NCBI GenBank assembly: GCA_900314905.1
Contig: OMXA01000006.1
Location: 1 to 64,000, forward strand
Origin: an uncultured Erysipelotrichaceae bacterium
GTDB taxonomy: Bacteria > Bacillota_I > Bacilli_A > Erysipelotrichales > Erysipelotrichaceae
Length of the DNA stretch: 64,000 nt
Direction of reading: 5' to 3'
Made by a program: the position numbers and the translations under genes. Positions 34,969 to 43,800 of this stretch are shown here, piece by piece. The notes under the pieces are model-generated. The model was not told the origin of the DNA and did not search any database. It worked only from the letters and a program-made list of their open reading frames with translations. Each line of letters begins with the position of its first letter. Within the stretch, counting starts at the first letter, position 1.

Positions 34969-35505
34969 ATGTTTCGTAGATTTCTGGCACTTGCGGCAGC
35001 GACTGGGGCTGCGATCGCTGTGACAGCGGCGGTCAAGACAGTCACCAGGAAGAAGGATTCTGCACCGGAAGAAGAGGAGGATGATTCTGTCAATTTCATT
35101 GAAATTGATCAGGATGACGAGGAGTCTTCCGATAAGCGGGAAGATTCGCCTGCTAAGGAATATGCTCCGGAAGTGAAGGAGATCAGTGAGCTGTATCCCT
35201 ATCTGAGTCTGGATTATATTGAAGAGCAGCTTCGAAGAAATGATGCCTTCAATGAAGAGTATCCGGAAGATACCCTGGTGACGATTACGCATAAAGCGCA
35301 GTTTGACACGGCGGAAGCCAGAGCCCAGTTCTGTGCGATTGCAGAGCAGAATGGATTCGGGGTGGAGGACCTCGGAGAGAAGGAGTGCCAGGCAGTGCAT
35401 AAGATGTTTACGCAGAATGGTGCGATTCTCTCGGATATCTTCAACGTAGCGAATCAGGTAGGATGCCTGAAAGGCTCCTACGAGGGCTACAAGATCGAAG
35501 CTTAA
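34969..35505 (+). CDS. Membrane-anchored acidic protein, unknown function
   Basis: A 178-residue protein not recognised. A hydrophobic Ala-rich helix (about 5-22) is followed by a basic patch, a very acidic low-complexity stretch (EEEEDDSVNFIEIDQDDEES, about 34-54), and a folded domain (about 70-178) with SELYPYLSLDYIEEQL and an alpha/beta end. ATG 34969 is chosen because AGAGAGG lies eight bases before it and the helix begins there. It is flanked by its own promoter and terminator, so it is a single-gene unit. Confidence 0.7.
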   Translation: MFRRFLALAAATGAAIAVTAAVKTVTRKKDSAPEEEEDDSVNFIEIDQDDEESSDKREDSPAKEYAPEVKEISELYPYLSLDYIEEQLRRNDAFNEEYPEDTLVTITHKAQFDTAEARAQFCAIAEQNGFGVEDLGEKECQAVHKMFTQNGAILSDIFNVANQVGCLKGSYEGYKIEA

Positions 35506-35513
35506 GTCATGAG

Positions 35514-35535
35514 GCCTGCAGAAATGCAGGCTTTT
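35514..35535 (+). terminator. Intrinsic terminator
   Basis: Perfect stem GCCTGCA / TGCAGGC with a GAAA loop and TTTT directly after. Confidence 0.85.
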
Positions 35536-35557
35536 GCATGGTTTTTACTGCGGTGTT

Positions 35558-35566
35558 TGCTATAAT
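35558..35566 (+). promoter_or_regulatory. Promoter of the ecf-truA operon, extended -10
   Basis: TGCTATAAT (TGn plus perfect TATAAT at 35561-35566), about 40 bases before the ecfA1 start; the -35 region is weak. Confidence 0.7.
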
Positions 35567-35604
35567 GAGTAAGCTTTTTGAACAGGTGGGAAAGGACGCT
35601 TGGA

Positions 35605-36432
35605 ATGGGCATTGTTGACGTCAGAAATCTGACATTTTCCTATGATCAGGAAACGAATGCAGTAGAAGAGGTGTCTTTTTCTGTGGAAAAAGGGACTTAT
35701 ACGACAATTGTCGGACATAATGGTTCCGGCAAGTCTACGGTTGCCAAGCTGATCACGGGATTGCTGGAACGTAAAAGCGGAGATATCCGGATTGAGGACA
35801 TGGAACTGGATGAGGAACATCTGAGACAGATCCGTTCCAGGATCGGCATCGTTTTCCAGAATCCGGATAATCAGTTCATCGGTTCTACGGTAAGGGATGA
35901 TATTGCCTTCGGTCTCGAGAATCATTGCGTTCCGCAGGAACAGATGGATGATCTGATCAATACGTATGCTGCGAAAGTCGGAATGACCGATTATCTCGGC
36001 AGCGAGCCGACGCATCTCAGCGGCGGTCAGAAGCAGCGGGTGGCGATTGCCGGGGTGCTGGCGATGCACCCGGATATTCTGATCTTTGACGAAGCAACCT
36101 CCATGCTGGATCCGCAGGGAAAGGCTGAGATCAAGCGAGTCATCATGGAACTGCATAAGGAATCCGGACTGACGATTCTTTCCATTACCCATGATATTGA
36201 GGAAGTGGTGAGCAGTGATTATGTCATTGCCATGCACGAAGGACATGTTGCGATGACCGGAACCCCGGAAGAGATTTTCCGCCAGGAAAAGAAGCTGGAA
36301 GAAATCCAGCTGGATCTGCCGTTCAGCGTGAAGCTGATCCGGGAACTTAAGAAAGATGGCGTGAACGTGGGCAGAACGCTGACAATGGAAGGACTGGTGG
36401 ACGAGCTGTGCCGATTGCATTCGAACATGTAA
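35605..36432 (+). CDS. ecfA1: ECF transporter ATPase A1
   Basis: One of the two ATPases that drive the shared energy-coupling module for vitamin and metal uptake. The 275-residue protein has Walker A GHNGSGKST, Q-loop VFQNPDNQFIGSTV, signature LSGGQKQRVAIAGVLA, Walker B ILIFDEATSMLDP and switch His in SITHD. The ATG at 35605 is preferred to an upstream TTG because GGAAAGGA stands before it. ecfA2 begins 25 bases before its end. No substrate-binding S component is in the window, so this is the group II type shared by several S proteins encoded elsewhere. Confidence 0.95.
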   Translation: MGIVDVRNLTFSYDQETNAVEEVSFSVEKGTYTTIVGHNGSGKSTVAKLITGLLERKSGDIRIEDMELDEEHLRQIRSRIGIVFQNPDNQFIGSTVRDDIAFGLENHCVPQEQMDDLINTYAAKVGMTDYLGSEPTHLSGGQKQRVAIAGVLAMHPDILIFDEATSMLDPQGKAEIKRVIMELHKESGLTILSITHDIEEVVSSDYVIAMHEGHVAMTGTPEEIFRQEKKLEEIQLDLPFSVKLIRELKKDGVNVGRTLTMEGLVDELCRLHSNM

Positions 36433-37268
36433 GTCATATCTACAGCGACGGAACGCCATACCGGTATGTCGCCCTCACGGATGTGAATCTGGAGATTCAT
36501 GAAGGAAAGATGACTGCGATCATCGGACAGACTGGTTCAGGCAAAAGCACGCTGGTACAGCATCTGAATGCACTGCTGCTGCCAAGTGCCGGAACGGTGA
36601 AGGTGCTGGATCGCACGATTGAGGCAGGCACGGAGCCTAAGGGTCTCAAGAGGTTAAGAGGAGATGTTGGCCTCGTTTTCCAGTTTCCGGAGTACCAGCT
36701 GTTTGAAGAAACAGTGCTGAAGGATGTGGCATTCGGGCCGCGCAACTTCGGCGTGTCTCAGGAAGAAGCGGAACAGAAGGCAAGAATGGCGCTGAAGCTG
36801 GTCGGGCTGGATGAGAGCTTTGAGCAGCGATCTCCTCTGGAGCTTTCCGGGGGTCAGAAGCGCCGGGTTGCGATTGCAGGTATTCTGGCAATGGAGCCGA
36901 AGGTGCTGGTGCTGGATGAGCCGACGGCTGGCCTGGACCCGAAGGGGACTGTTTCAATGATGAAGCTGTTCAAGCGGCTGAATCAGGAAAAGGGCATCAC
37001 GGTTCTGACGGTGACGCATGATATGGAACAGGTGTTCCGCTATTTTGATGAAGTGATAGTGATGGCCAACGGAGCTCCCAGGATCCATACGACCGTGAAG
37101 GAGTTCTTCCGGAACAGCCGGACATGCGAAGATATGGATATTCTTCCTCCTGCCCTGATCCGCATGCGGGATATGCTGAGAGAAAAGGGTTTTGAAATTC
37201 CGGATTCTGCAGATTCGCTGGAGGCGCTTGCTTCGTGCATTGCAAAGCAGGTGAAGCATCATGGGTAA
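36408..37268 (+). CDS. ecfA2: ECF transporter ATPase A2
   Basis: The second ATPase of the ECF module, 286 residues. Walker A is GQTGSGKST, Q-loop VFQFPEYQLFEETV, signature LSGGQKRRVAIAGILAM, Walker B VLVLDEPTAGLDP, switch His VTHDM. The start codon is GTG, overlapping the end of ecfA1 by 25 bases; the residues from this GTG (PIAFEHVSHIYSDGTPY) match EcfA2 N-termini. It in turn overlaps ecfT by eight bases, so the three subunits are tightly coupled. Confidence 0.95.
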   Translation: MPIAFEHVSHIYSDGTPYRYVALTDVNLEIHEGKMTAIIGQTGSGKSTLVQHLNALLLPSAGTVKVLDRTIEAGTEPKGLKRLRGDVGLVFQFPEYQLFEETVLKDVAFGPRNFGVSQEEAEQKARMALKLVGLDESFEQRSPLELSGGQKRRVAIAGILAMEPKVLVLDEPTAGLDPKGTVSMMKLFKRLNQEKGITVLTVTHDMEQVFRYFDEVIVMANGAPRIHTTVKEFFRNSRTCEDMDILPPALIRMRDMLREKGFEIPDSADSLEALASCIAKQVKHHG

Positions 37269-38061
37269 TATCACATTAGGAAGATACATGCCGCTGGATT
37301 CGCCGATCCACAAGATGGATCCGCGGGCAAAGATCGGTGCGATGCTGCTGATGCTGGTGGCAATTTTCTTTCCGGCAGGGTGGCTTGGCTATCTGATCAT
37401 CTTCGTGACGGTCAGCGTGGTGATTCTGCTTGGCAAGCTGAGCTTCAGGTATATTCTGAAGTCCATGAAGCCGATGATGTTCATGATGGTTTTTCTTCTG
37501 ATCATCAACTGTCTGGCGGTGCGGACAGGAGAAGTTGCGTTTACGCTGTTCGGGTTTCAGGTCCATCTGGATGCGATTCTGCAGACCCTGTATATTGTGG
37601 TGCGCCTGCTGCTGATGATCATGATCACGACGTGTCTGACCGCGACGACTAAGCCGCTGGATATGACGCTTGGAATTGAGGATCTTCTGAAGCCGTTTCA
37701 GAGGGTTGGGGTTCCTTCCCATGAGATTGCGATGCTGATCAGTATCGCGCTGCGGTTTATTCCTGACCTGATTGATGAGACCAGCCGGATCATGAAGGCT
37801 CAGGAAAGCCGCGGGGTTGATATGAAGGAAGGCAAGCTGAAAGAGCGGATCATGGCGATTCTTTCTCTGATTGTGCCGCTGTTTGTCAGTGCCTTTCAGA
37901 GGGCGGAGGATCTGGCCAATGCCATGGAAGCAAGAGGCTATGCACCTGGAGAACCGCGTACGCGCTACAAGGTTCTGAAGATGCGCAGCAATGACTGGCT
38001 TCTGCTCTGCGGGTCGGCTGCTGTGCTAGGTCTGATGATCTGGCTTTCCTATTTTGCCTGA
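37261..38061 (+). CDS. ecfT: ECF transporter membrane coupling subunit T
   Basis: EcfT is the membrane scaffold joining the two ATPases to the substrate-binding S subunit. The 266-residue protein starts GRYMPLDSPIHKMDPRAKIG, typical of EcfT, has four to six membrane helices, and carries the two coupling-helix motifs with Ala-Arg-Gly type sequences, AQESRGVD and AMEARGY, that dock onto the ATPases. It overlaps ecfA2 by eight bases and truA by one base. Confidence 0.95.
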   Translation: MGNITLGRYMPLDSPIHKMDPRAKIGAMLLMLVAIFFPAGWLGYLIIFVTVSVVILLGKLSFRYILKSMKPMMFMMVFLLIINCLAVRTGEVAFTLFGFQVHLDAILQTLYIVVRLLLMIMITTCLTATTKPLDMTLGIEDLLKPFQRVGVPSHEIAMLISIALRFIPDLIDETSRIMKAQESRGVDMKEGKLKERIMAILSLIVPLFVSAFQRAEDLANAMEARGYAPGEPRTRYKVLKMRSNDWLLLCGSAAVLGLMIWLSYFA

Positions 38062-39062
38062 TGCGCTATAAATGCACGGTTTCTTATTGCGGTGCCCGAT
38101 ACTGCGGCTGGCAGTCTCAGCGCCATGGGGATTCCGTTCAGGAACAGATTGAATCTGCTCTGGAGCGGATTCTAGGGGTGAGAACCCCGATTCTTGCGGC
38201 TGGCAGGACAGATGCCGGGGTGAATGCCTGGGGACAGGTGTTTCAGTTTGACACTGAGCGCGACATGAGCGAGCGGAAATGGCAGGGGGCGATCAATGGA
38301 TTCCTGCCTGGGGATATTCATATCCGGAAAGTCGAGAAAGTATCCCGGCTGTTTCATGCCCGCTATTGCGTGCGGGATAAGCGCTATGACTACCGGATCA
38401 ACCTGGGAGAATACAATGTATTCCGAAAGGATGCTGCATATCAGTGCCCGTATCCGGTAAATGTGGATGCGATGAAGCAGGGGGCACAGTATCTGATCGG
38501 AACGCATGATTTCACCTCGTTCAATTCCAATTCTCTGAAAGAGACTCCGGATCAGGTTCGGACGATTGAATCCATCACGTTCTTCATGGAAGGGGAAGAA
38601 CTGGTGATTTCGTTTCGGGGACGCGGATTTCTGCGTTATATGGTGCGGATGATGACGGCAGCGCTGCTGGAGTGCGGCCGCGGCAGAATGCAGCCGCAGC
38701 AGATCCAGACACTTCTTGAGGCTCGTTCCAAGACAATTGCCCGACGCAATGCCAAGCCGGAAGGACTGACGCTGATGGAAGTGAACTACTTTGAAGTCCT
38801 TGCTGAGACAAGTGCTTCCGTAGTCCGGGAGTTTCTTCCGGAAGATGGCGACCCGCCGATTCCTGGTGCCTATGCGTTTGCAGATCGGCATGAGGAAAGG
38901 CTGTATGGGGTTTTCCGCATTCTGGAGGAAGAAGCAGTTCTCGAAACGGATGCCGAACACGCAGAGGAAGCAGAGAAGCTGGTCCTTCAGCTGGAAAACT
39001 ATGCAGGCATGTCCTGCAGGCTGGTGATTCATGATCAGAAGAATTCCGAAGATGCGGCTTGA
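38061..39062 (+). CDS. truA: tRNA pseudouridine synthase A with C-terminal extension
   Basis: TruA makes pseudouridine at positions 38-40 of the tRNA anticodon arm. The catalytic Asp is in AGRTDAGVNAWGQV, and FHARYCVRDKRYDYRI and GTHDFTSF are family segments. A normal TruA ends near GLTLMEVNYF (here residue about 244), but this protein runs to 333 residues; the extra 85 or so residues contain PGAYAFADRHEERLYGVFRILEEE and an acidic Glu/Ala helix and match nothing I know. The ecf-truA-rplM-rpsI neighbourhood is conserved in Firmicutes. The start overlaps ecfT by one base (TGATG). Confidence 0.93.
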   Translation: MRYKCTVSYCGARYCGWQSQRHGDSVQEQIESALERILGVRTPILAAGRTDAGVNAWGQVFQFDTERDMSERKWQGAINGFLPGDIHIRKVEKVSRLFHARYCVRDKRYDYRINLGEYNVFRKDAAYQCPYPVNVDAMKQGAQYLIGTHDFTSFNSNSLKETPDQVRTIESITFFMEGEELVISFRGRGFLRYMVRMMTAALLECGRGRMQPQQIQTLLEARSKTIARRNAKPEGLTLMEVNYFEVLAETSASVVREFLPEDGDPPIPGAYAFADRHEERLYGVFRILEEEAVLETDAEHAEEAEKLVLQLENYAGMSCRLVIHDQKNSEDAA

Positions 39063-39633
39063 GAGCGATGCCTCAAGAAACGCGCAGATGGCAGGGTATA
39101 TCCGGAAAGAGTATATCGGTCCGGATGGAAAAGGGCGGATCCTGATCCGGATTCCGGAAGGATATGAGGTACTGGATCCTCTTACGATGGACCAGCAGAA
39201 GGAGCTGAATCAGGAAATCTTTGACTGCATTGATCGCAAGTCTGATCTGATTCCTTCTGCGGTGAAGCTGCGCATTGAATTTCACGGACGGGCTTTTTCG
39301 GAAGAAGAGCAGGATGAGATCCGGAATCTGGTCCGCGAACATTATCAGGTCGAACAGTTTGAACGCCAATGGGACCTGGATGCGAACCTCGTTCAGTTCT
39401 GGAAGATGATTCTGATCGGGACCTTGTTTCTGTCCCTTTATTTCGTCCTCGAAGTATCCGAATATGAATTTTTCACAGAGATTATTTCTGTCATCGGTTC
39501 TTTCTCCCTCTGGACGGCTGCTGAGCTGCGTCTGATTGACCGCAGGGCACTGAAGAAGCAGATGATCTGGATCGAACAGGTGAAGTCTGCTGAGCTGATT
39601 TTCAAAGGAGATCAGAAGGAAGATGAAGCCTGA
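39052..39633 (+). CDS. Two-helix membrane protein, unknown function
   Basis: A protein of about 193 residues not assigned to a family. The N-terminal part (to about 110) is soluble and highly charged; two hydrophobic helices lie at about 120-137 and 144-162, followed by a short charged cytoplasmic tail. Start choice is uncertain: ATG at 39031, 39052 or 39088 are in frame, none with a strong ribosome binding site; 39052 overlaps the truA end by 11 bases. It ends the ecf-truA operon, just before the ribosomal protein promoter. Confidence 0.65.
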   Translation: MRLESDASRNAQMAGYIRKEYIGPDGKGRILIRIPEGYEVLDPLTMDQQKELNQEIFDCIDRKSDLIPSAVKLRIEFHGRAFSEEEQDEIRNLVREHYQVEQFERQWDLDANLVQFWKMILIGTLFLSLYFVLEVSEYEFFTEIISVIGSFSLWTAAELRLIDRRALKKQMIWIEQVKSAELIFKGDQKEDEA

Positions 39634-39707
39634 GAACGATCCAGGGGAAACGGAAAGAAAACAGATGAAAATGTGCCGGATTTCAGCGGAAAATGCTTCA
39701 TTTTGAA

Positions 39708-39736
39708 TTGACTTTGACACCGGTATTTAATAGAAT
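39708..39736 (+). promoter_or_regulatory. rplM-rpsI promoter
   Basis: TTGACT (39708-39713) and TAGAAT (39731-39736) with a 17-base spacer. Confidence 0.8.
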
Positions 39737-39739
39737 GTG

Positions 39740-39797
39740 ATACGGCATCTGCCAAAATGAATACAAGTCCCCGGTAAAGACATGTATCTATTGGAGG
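39740..39797 (+). promoter_or_regulatory. Candidate L13 autoregulatory leader
   Basis: The short leader between promoter and rplM holds an inverted repeat ATACA-a-GTC / GAC-a-TGTAT around 39761-39787, ending just before the GGAGG site. Firmicutes rplM genes are known to have a structured L13-binding leader; position and size fit, but I cannot align it to the published consensus. Confidence 0.5.
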
Positions 39798-39806
39798 AAA
39801 TTGATT

Positions 39807-40247
39807 ATGATGCGTCAGACTACGATGATCAAGCCAAGTGAAGTCAAGCGTACCTGGTATGTTGTGGATGCGACTGACTGCACACTGGGCCGTCTTGCAA
39901 CCCAGGTAGCAACTGTTTTAAGAGGCAAGAACAAGCCGACTTACACACCGAACGTTGACTGCGGTGACTACGTAATTGTTGTCAATGCAGACAAGGTTAA
40001 GATTACCGGTGATCAGGATGCGAAGAAGTTCTACTATTCTCATTCCATGTATCCGGGAGGACTGCGTGTGAGATCCACAAAGGTGATGCGTGAGCAGTAC
40101 ACCGTTGAGTGGGTTGAGAAGGCGATCAAGGGCATGCTCCCGCACAACAAGCTGGGAGATGTCATGCGCGGACATCTGTTCGTCTATGAAGGACCGGAAC
40201 ATCCGCACGCAGCTCAGAAGCCTGTGGAGCTGAAGATCAAAAAGTAA
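39807..40247 (+). CDS. rplM: 50S ribosomal protein L13
   Basis: The 146-residue protein has the L13 features WYVVDATDCTLGRLATQVATVLRGKNKPTYTPNVDCGDYVIVVNADKV, the YYSHSMYPGGL segment and MLPHNKLG near the end. GGAGG lies nine bases before the ATG at 39807; a second ATG follows at once and could also serve. It is the first gene of the rplM-rpsI operon with its own promoter and a likely autoregulatory leader. Confidence 0.97.
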   Translation: MMRQTTMIKPSEVKRTWYVVDATDCTLGRLATQVATVLRGKNKPTYTPNVDCGDYVIVVNADKVKITGDQDAKKFYYSHSMYPGGLRVRSTKVMREQYTVEWVEKAIKGMLPHNKLGDVMRGHLFVYEGPEHPHAAQKPVELKIKK

Positions 40248-40265
40248 GGGAAAGGGTAAGGACAA

Positions 40266-40673
40266 ATGGCTACGAAAAAGAAGAATACTGTAACTTACGA
40301 AGGAACTGGACGTCGTAAGAAGTCTACGGCCCGTGTCTTTATGACTCCTGGCACAGGCACGATCACAGTCAACGGCAAGTCTCTGGAAGAGTATCTGCCG
40401 CAGGCTACTCTCCGCATGATTGTCAACAGCCCGCTGGTTCTCACAGAGACGCAGGGACAGTTCGACATCAAGATCAACGTATTGGGCGGCGGTTATGCTG
40501 GCCAGGCTGGAGCAATGCGCCACGGTATTGCTCGTGCTCTGTGCGAAGCTAGCGCTGATTATCGTCCGGTCCTCAAGAAGGCTGGATTCCTGACACGTGA
40601 TGCTCGTGAGAAGGAGAGAAAGAAGTACGGTCTCAAAGGTGCTCGTCGTGCACCGCAGTACAGCAAGCGTTAA
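40266..40673 (+). CDS. rpsI: 30S ribosomal protein S9
   Basis: The 135-residue protein ends in the S9 signature [17 protein letters not shown], whose C-terminal Lys-Arg reaches the P-site tRNA, and begins with [21 protein letters not shown]. It follows rplM by 18 bases, with AAGGGTAAGGAC before the ATG. A terminator follows. Confidence 0.98.
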   Translation: MATKKKNTVTYEGTGRRKKSTARVFMTPGTGTITVNGKSLEEYLPQATLRMIVNSPLVLTETQGQFDIKINVLGGGYAGQAGAMRHGIARALCEASADYRPVLKKAGFLTRDAREKERKKYGLKGARRAPQYSKR

Positions 40674-40685
40674 TCCGATTGCTGC

Positions 40686-40714
40686 AAAGCTCGCAGAAAT
40701 GCGGGCTTTTTTGT
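40686..40714 (+). terminator. Terminator of rplM-rpsI
   Basis: Stem AAAGCTCGCA / TGCGGGCTTT (one G-U pair) with a four-base loop, running into TTTTTT. Confidence 0.88.
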
Positions 40715-40889
40715 ACTGAAAAGCGGTTTGCCTGAAGAGGGAATCTCTGGAAATTGTCATTCGGATGGTGATCCATCGAGTATCTTCTTCAGAAGAAAGC
40801 AGCGTTCGGGAATCAGAATCCGGCGGTATGTTTCTCCTCAGGGAAACTTGCATCTTCTCGCTATGAATTAGATGAGGAGATTGAAATGC

Positions 40890-43800
40890 ATGAGACGTAT
40901 CTTTGAAGTTCTGCTGGCATTATTCATGCTGGTACCTGCTGGTGAATTCCAGGTTTCTGCAGAAACACAGGATTCTTCTGAACCTCCTGCAGGACAGGAA
41001 ACTGTACCTGATGGAGGAGAGGAGACTGAATTGCCCGTTCCGGAAGGATCTGCAGGAATCGAGGGAAGCAGCCAGCTCATCTGTGAAGCACGGATCGCAA
41101 CCTTTGACGCCCTGGTTCCGGAGCGGAAAGGAGAGAGGGAATTTCTTTCGATTCTGAAGTTCGATGGCGAACCTGCTTACTGCATCGAACCCGAAGTGAC
41201 GGTGCAGATTCAGGCAGGAAAAGGGCCGATGTATCAGTCTGGAGTATGGGATCTTCTGCCGGAAGAGCAGAAGACATTATGCAAGCGGATTGCTTATTTC
41301 GGTTATGGGAATCCTATGACCGGATCGGATGCAGAAACCTATGCTGCAACCCAGATGCTGATCTGGAAAGTGCTTGGCTCGCCATCCTATGATCTGATCA
41401 ATCGTTCTCTGAGTTTTCGCAAGCATGCAGATCTTGGCATGGATGAGGGAACCGAGGGACGGAAGAATCTGGATGCGGTCATGAACCGGATCCTCGATCT
41501 TGCTGAATCTTATGATACGGTTCCTTCCTTTGCAGAGAGCAATCAGGGGATTCGTACTTATGGCATGGTGTACGGGATTCCTCTGGAACTGAGGGATGAC
41601 CATGGCATGCTGGAGCATTTCTCTGATCATTCTGAGGAAACCCATCCGGGCCTTTCTGTCAGTTCGGAAGCAGATCTGCTGAAGCTGAAGATTGAAGATC
41701 CCTCCTTCCGCAATGCAGTTCTGACTTTTCAGAGAAAGCCAGAAGAGTGGAAAGCAATGCAGAATGGAATTCTGCTGTATACAAGACCGGATCATTCTCA
41801 GCGGCTGTTTGCGGCAGGCTCTGAGAATCCGGTTCCGCGTTTTCAGCTTGCAGTGACTGCTGAAACTGCTGATCTTGAGATCCGCAAGATGGATGAGTAC
41901 GGAAGGTCTGGTTCCTGGACAGCAGGGACCGAATTCTGTTTCGGCATGATGAACGAAGATGGAACTGAGGGAGAAGCCTGGAAGAATCCGGATGGCACGA
42001 TGATGATCTGCAGAGCAGACCCGGATGGAGTAATCAGAATCCGGGATCTTCCGGCAGAGCACTCTTTCTGGATTGAAGAACGCTCTGCTTCGGATCGGTT
42101 TCAGGTGATTCGGAAACATGATATCGTGAAAACAGGAAAAGGCGGAACCACCGCTTCTTATGTGTTTGTGAATCGTCTGAGAGAGGTTACGCTGGAACTC
42201 ATCAAGCAGGATGAAGAAGATCCGGACCAGAAGCTGAATGATGCGGAAATATCGGTTTATGAAATCGGAGATCTGGATCTTTCCGGAGAAGAAGTGCAGG
42301 CCGGAATTACGGATCATATGCCGGCATCTGTTCCTTCTCTGACCGCAAGGCAGCTGCTGGAGCATAGCAGAAACGGGAAGGAGAAAAGCTTCCGGTTCAA
42401 TGGCTGGCAGTATGAAATTGAACAGGAAACCCCTTCTGAGTGGATTGCAGAAGCGTCATTGCAGAAACGGAATGAACATCAGGAACTGATCATTTCCAGA
42501 TATCAGCTGCCGGAGAAAATCCAGGCAGGAGAAACTTTTGAAGTCCGCCGTATCGTGAATATGCATGGAACGTTTGACCCGGCAGATGATGAGACTGCAG
42601 TTCTTCATCTGAGAATCGAGCGAGTCAGCGGAGGTACCGTGACGGTATCAGACCTGGATCCATCGGAAGACCTGATCGCATCCGAAACAACTGAGCCTTC
42701 TTATGCGCAGGCTGCGGAAAGCGCGGCTGCTTACGGAATCCCGATAGAAGAAGGAAAACGTGTCGTCATCAATGGAATATCGTACGTGCTGAAGAATCCT
42801 TCTGATCATCAGGTGACGCTTCATCGCGAGCGCATCTTCCGGATTTCCCTGGATGATCCTGCACCATGCATCAGTGATCTTCCGGATCTCCGTCAGCTTC
42901 ATGTCGGGGATCAGTTCACAAAGAAGATTCCTGGGTCTGAAGAGCTTCAGACCTTTGCGGTCACATCGATCGGCATTCATGAAATTGCGGTGCAGACAGA
43001 AGGAAGGGAATATGTTCTCGCAAAGCCTCGCTGGGTCAGCCAGAGCGATCTTCCTTCGGAAATCGAAGACCATCATTCCTTTGAAGTAGCTGCCGTGCAT
43101 CCGGCTGAGTATGATCTGGCTGACAGCAGAGGAAATCTTTACCATGTCACGGCAGATGGGACCAGGATTCTGAAGGCGGCAGATGGAAATCAGGCAGGGC
43201 AGGAAACGGACCTCACCTATGGAGAAGTTTCATGCATGCAGGAAGAGAAGCTGACAAAGACGATTTCCCGGACAGAGACCATTCCGTATGCCGGCCCGCA
43301 ATGGGAAGAGCTGAACGAGAGCGACTGGCAGTATGTGCATGCATCTGCGGAAAAAGAAGACGGGAAAGTGCTTCCTGAAGGAGAATTCCAGGAGCCATCC
43401 CAGATTCCGGTTTCTTCTGAAGAGCCAGCTTCCTCTGAATCTGCAGAACCGGTTCCGTCTTCCTCTATGATGCCTTCGGAATCCCCAGACCCTCAGCCTT
43501 CTGAAGAACCGGAGAAGACTCCTGTTCCGATGCATTGGAATGAGAGCCTGAAGCCGGTGGCTATGCATGGAGAAAAGGATCTGGAATTGTGCATGGTCCA
43601 GGATGGAGTTTCGTATACGGTTCATCTGCATCCTTCTGTCCGAACTGATCATGCATTCAGGAAGATCGAAGAAACCATCCTGTTCCATAGAACCGGAATG
43701 CAGCAGCCGGAATACGAAATCATCTGGAAGGAAGATCCGTACCGGACGCCATTATGGATCGCTCCCCAGGAGTCCTGCAGAGTGATCTGGACGGCTTTGC

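Noticed and set aside
40715..40889. A structured leader or small RNA before the surface protein gene
   Set aside because: Only weak promoter-like words and a short CTTCT/AGAAG repeat were seen, not enough to call a feature.
41277..42365. A 362-codon minus-strand frame inside the giant surface protein
   Set aside because: The plus-strand frame is continuous for nearly 2,000 codons with signal peptide and domains; the opposite frame has none.
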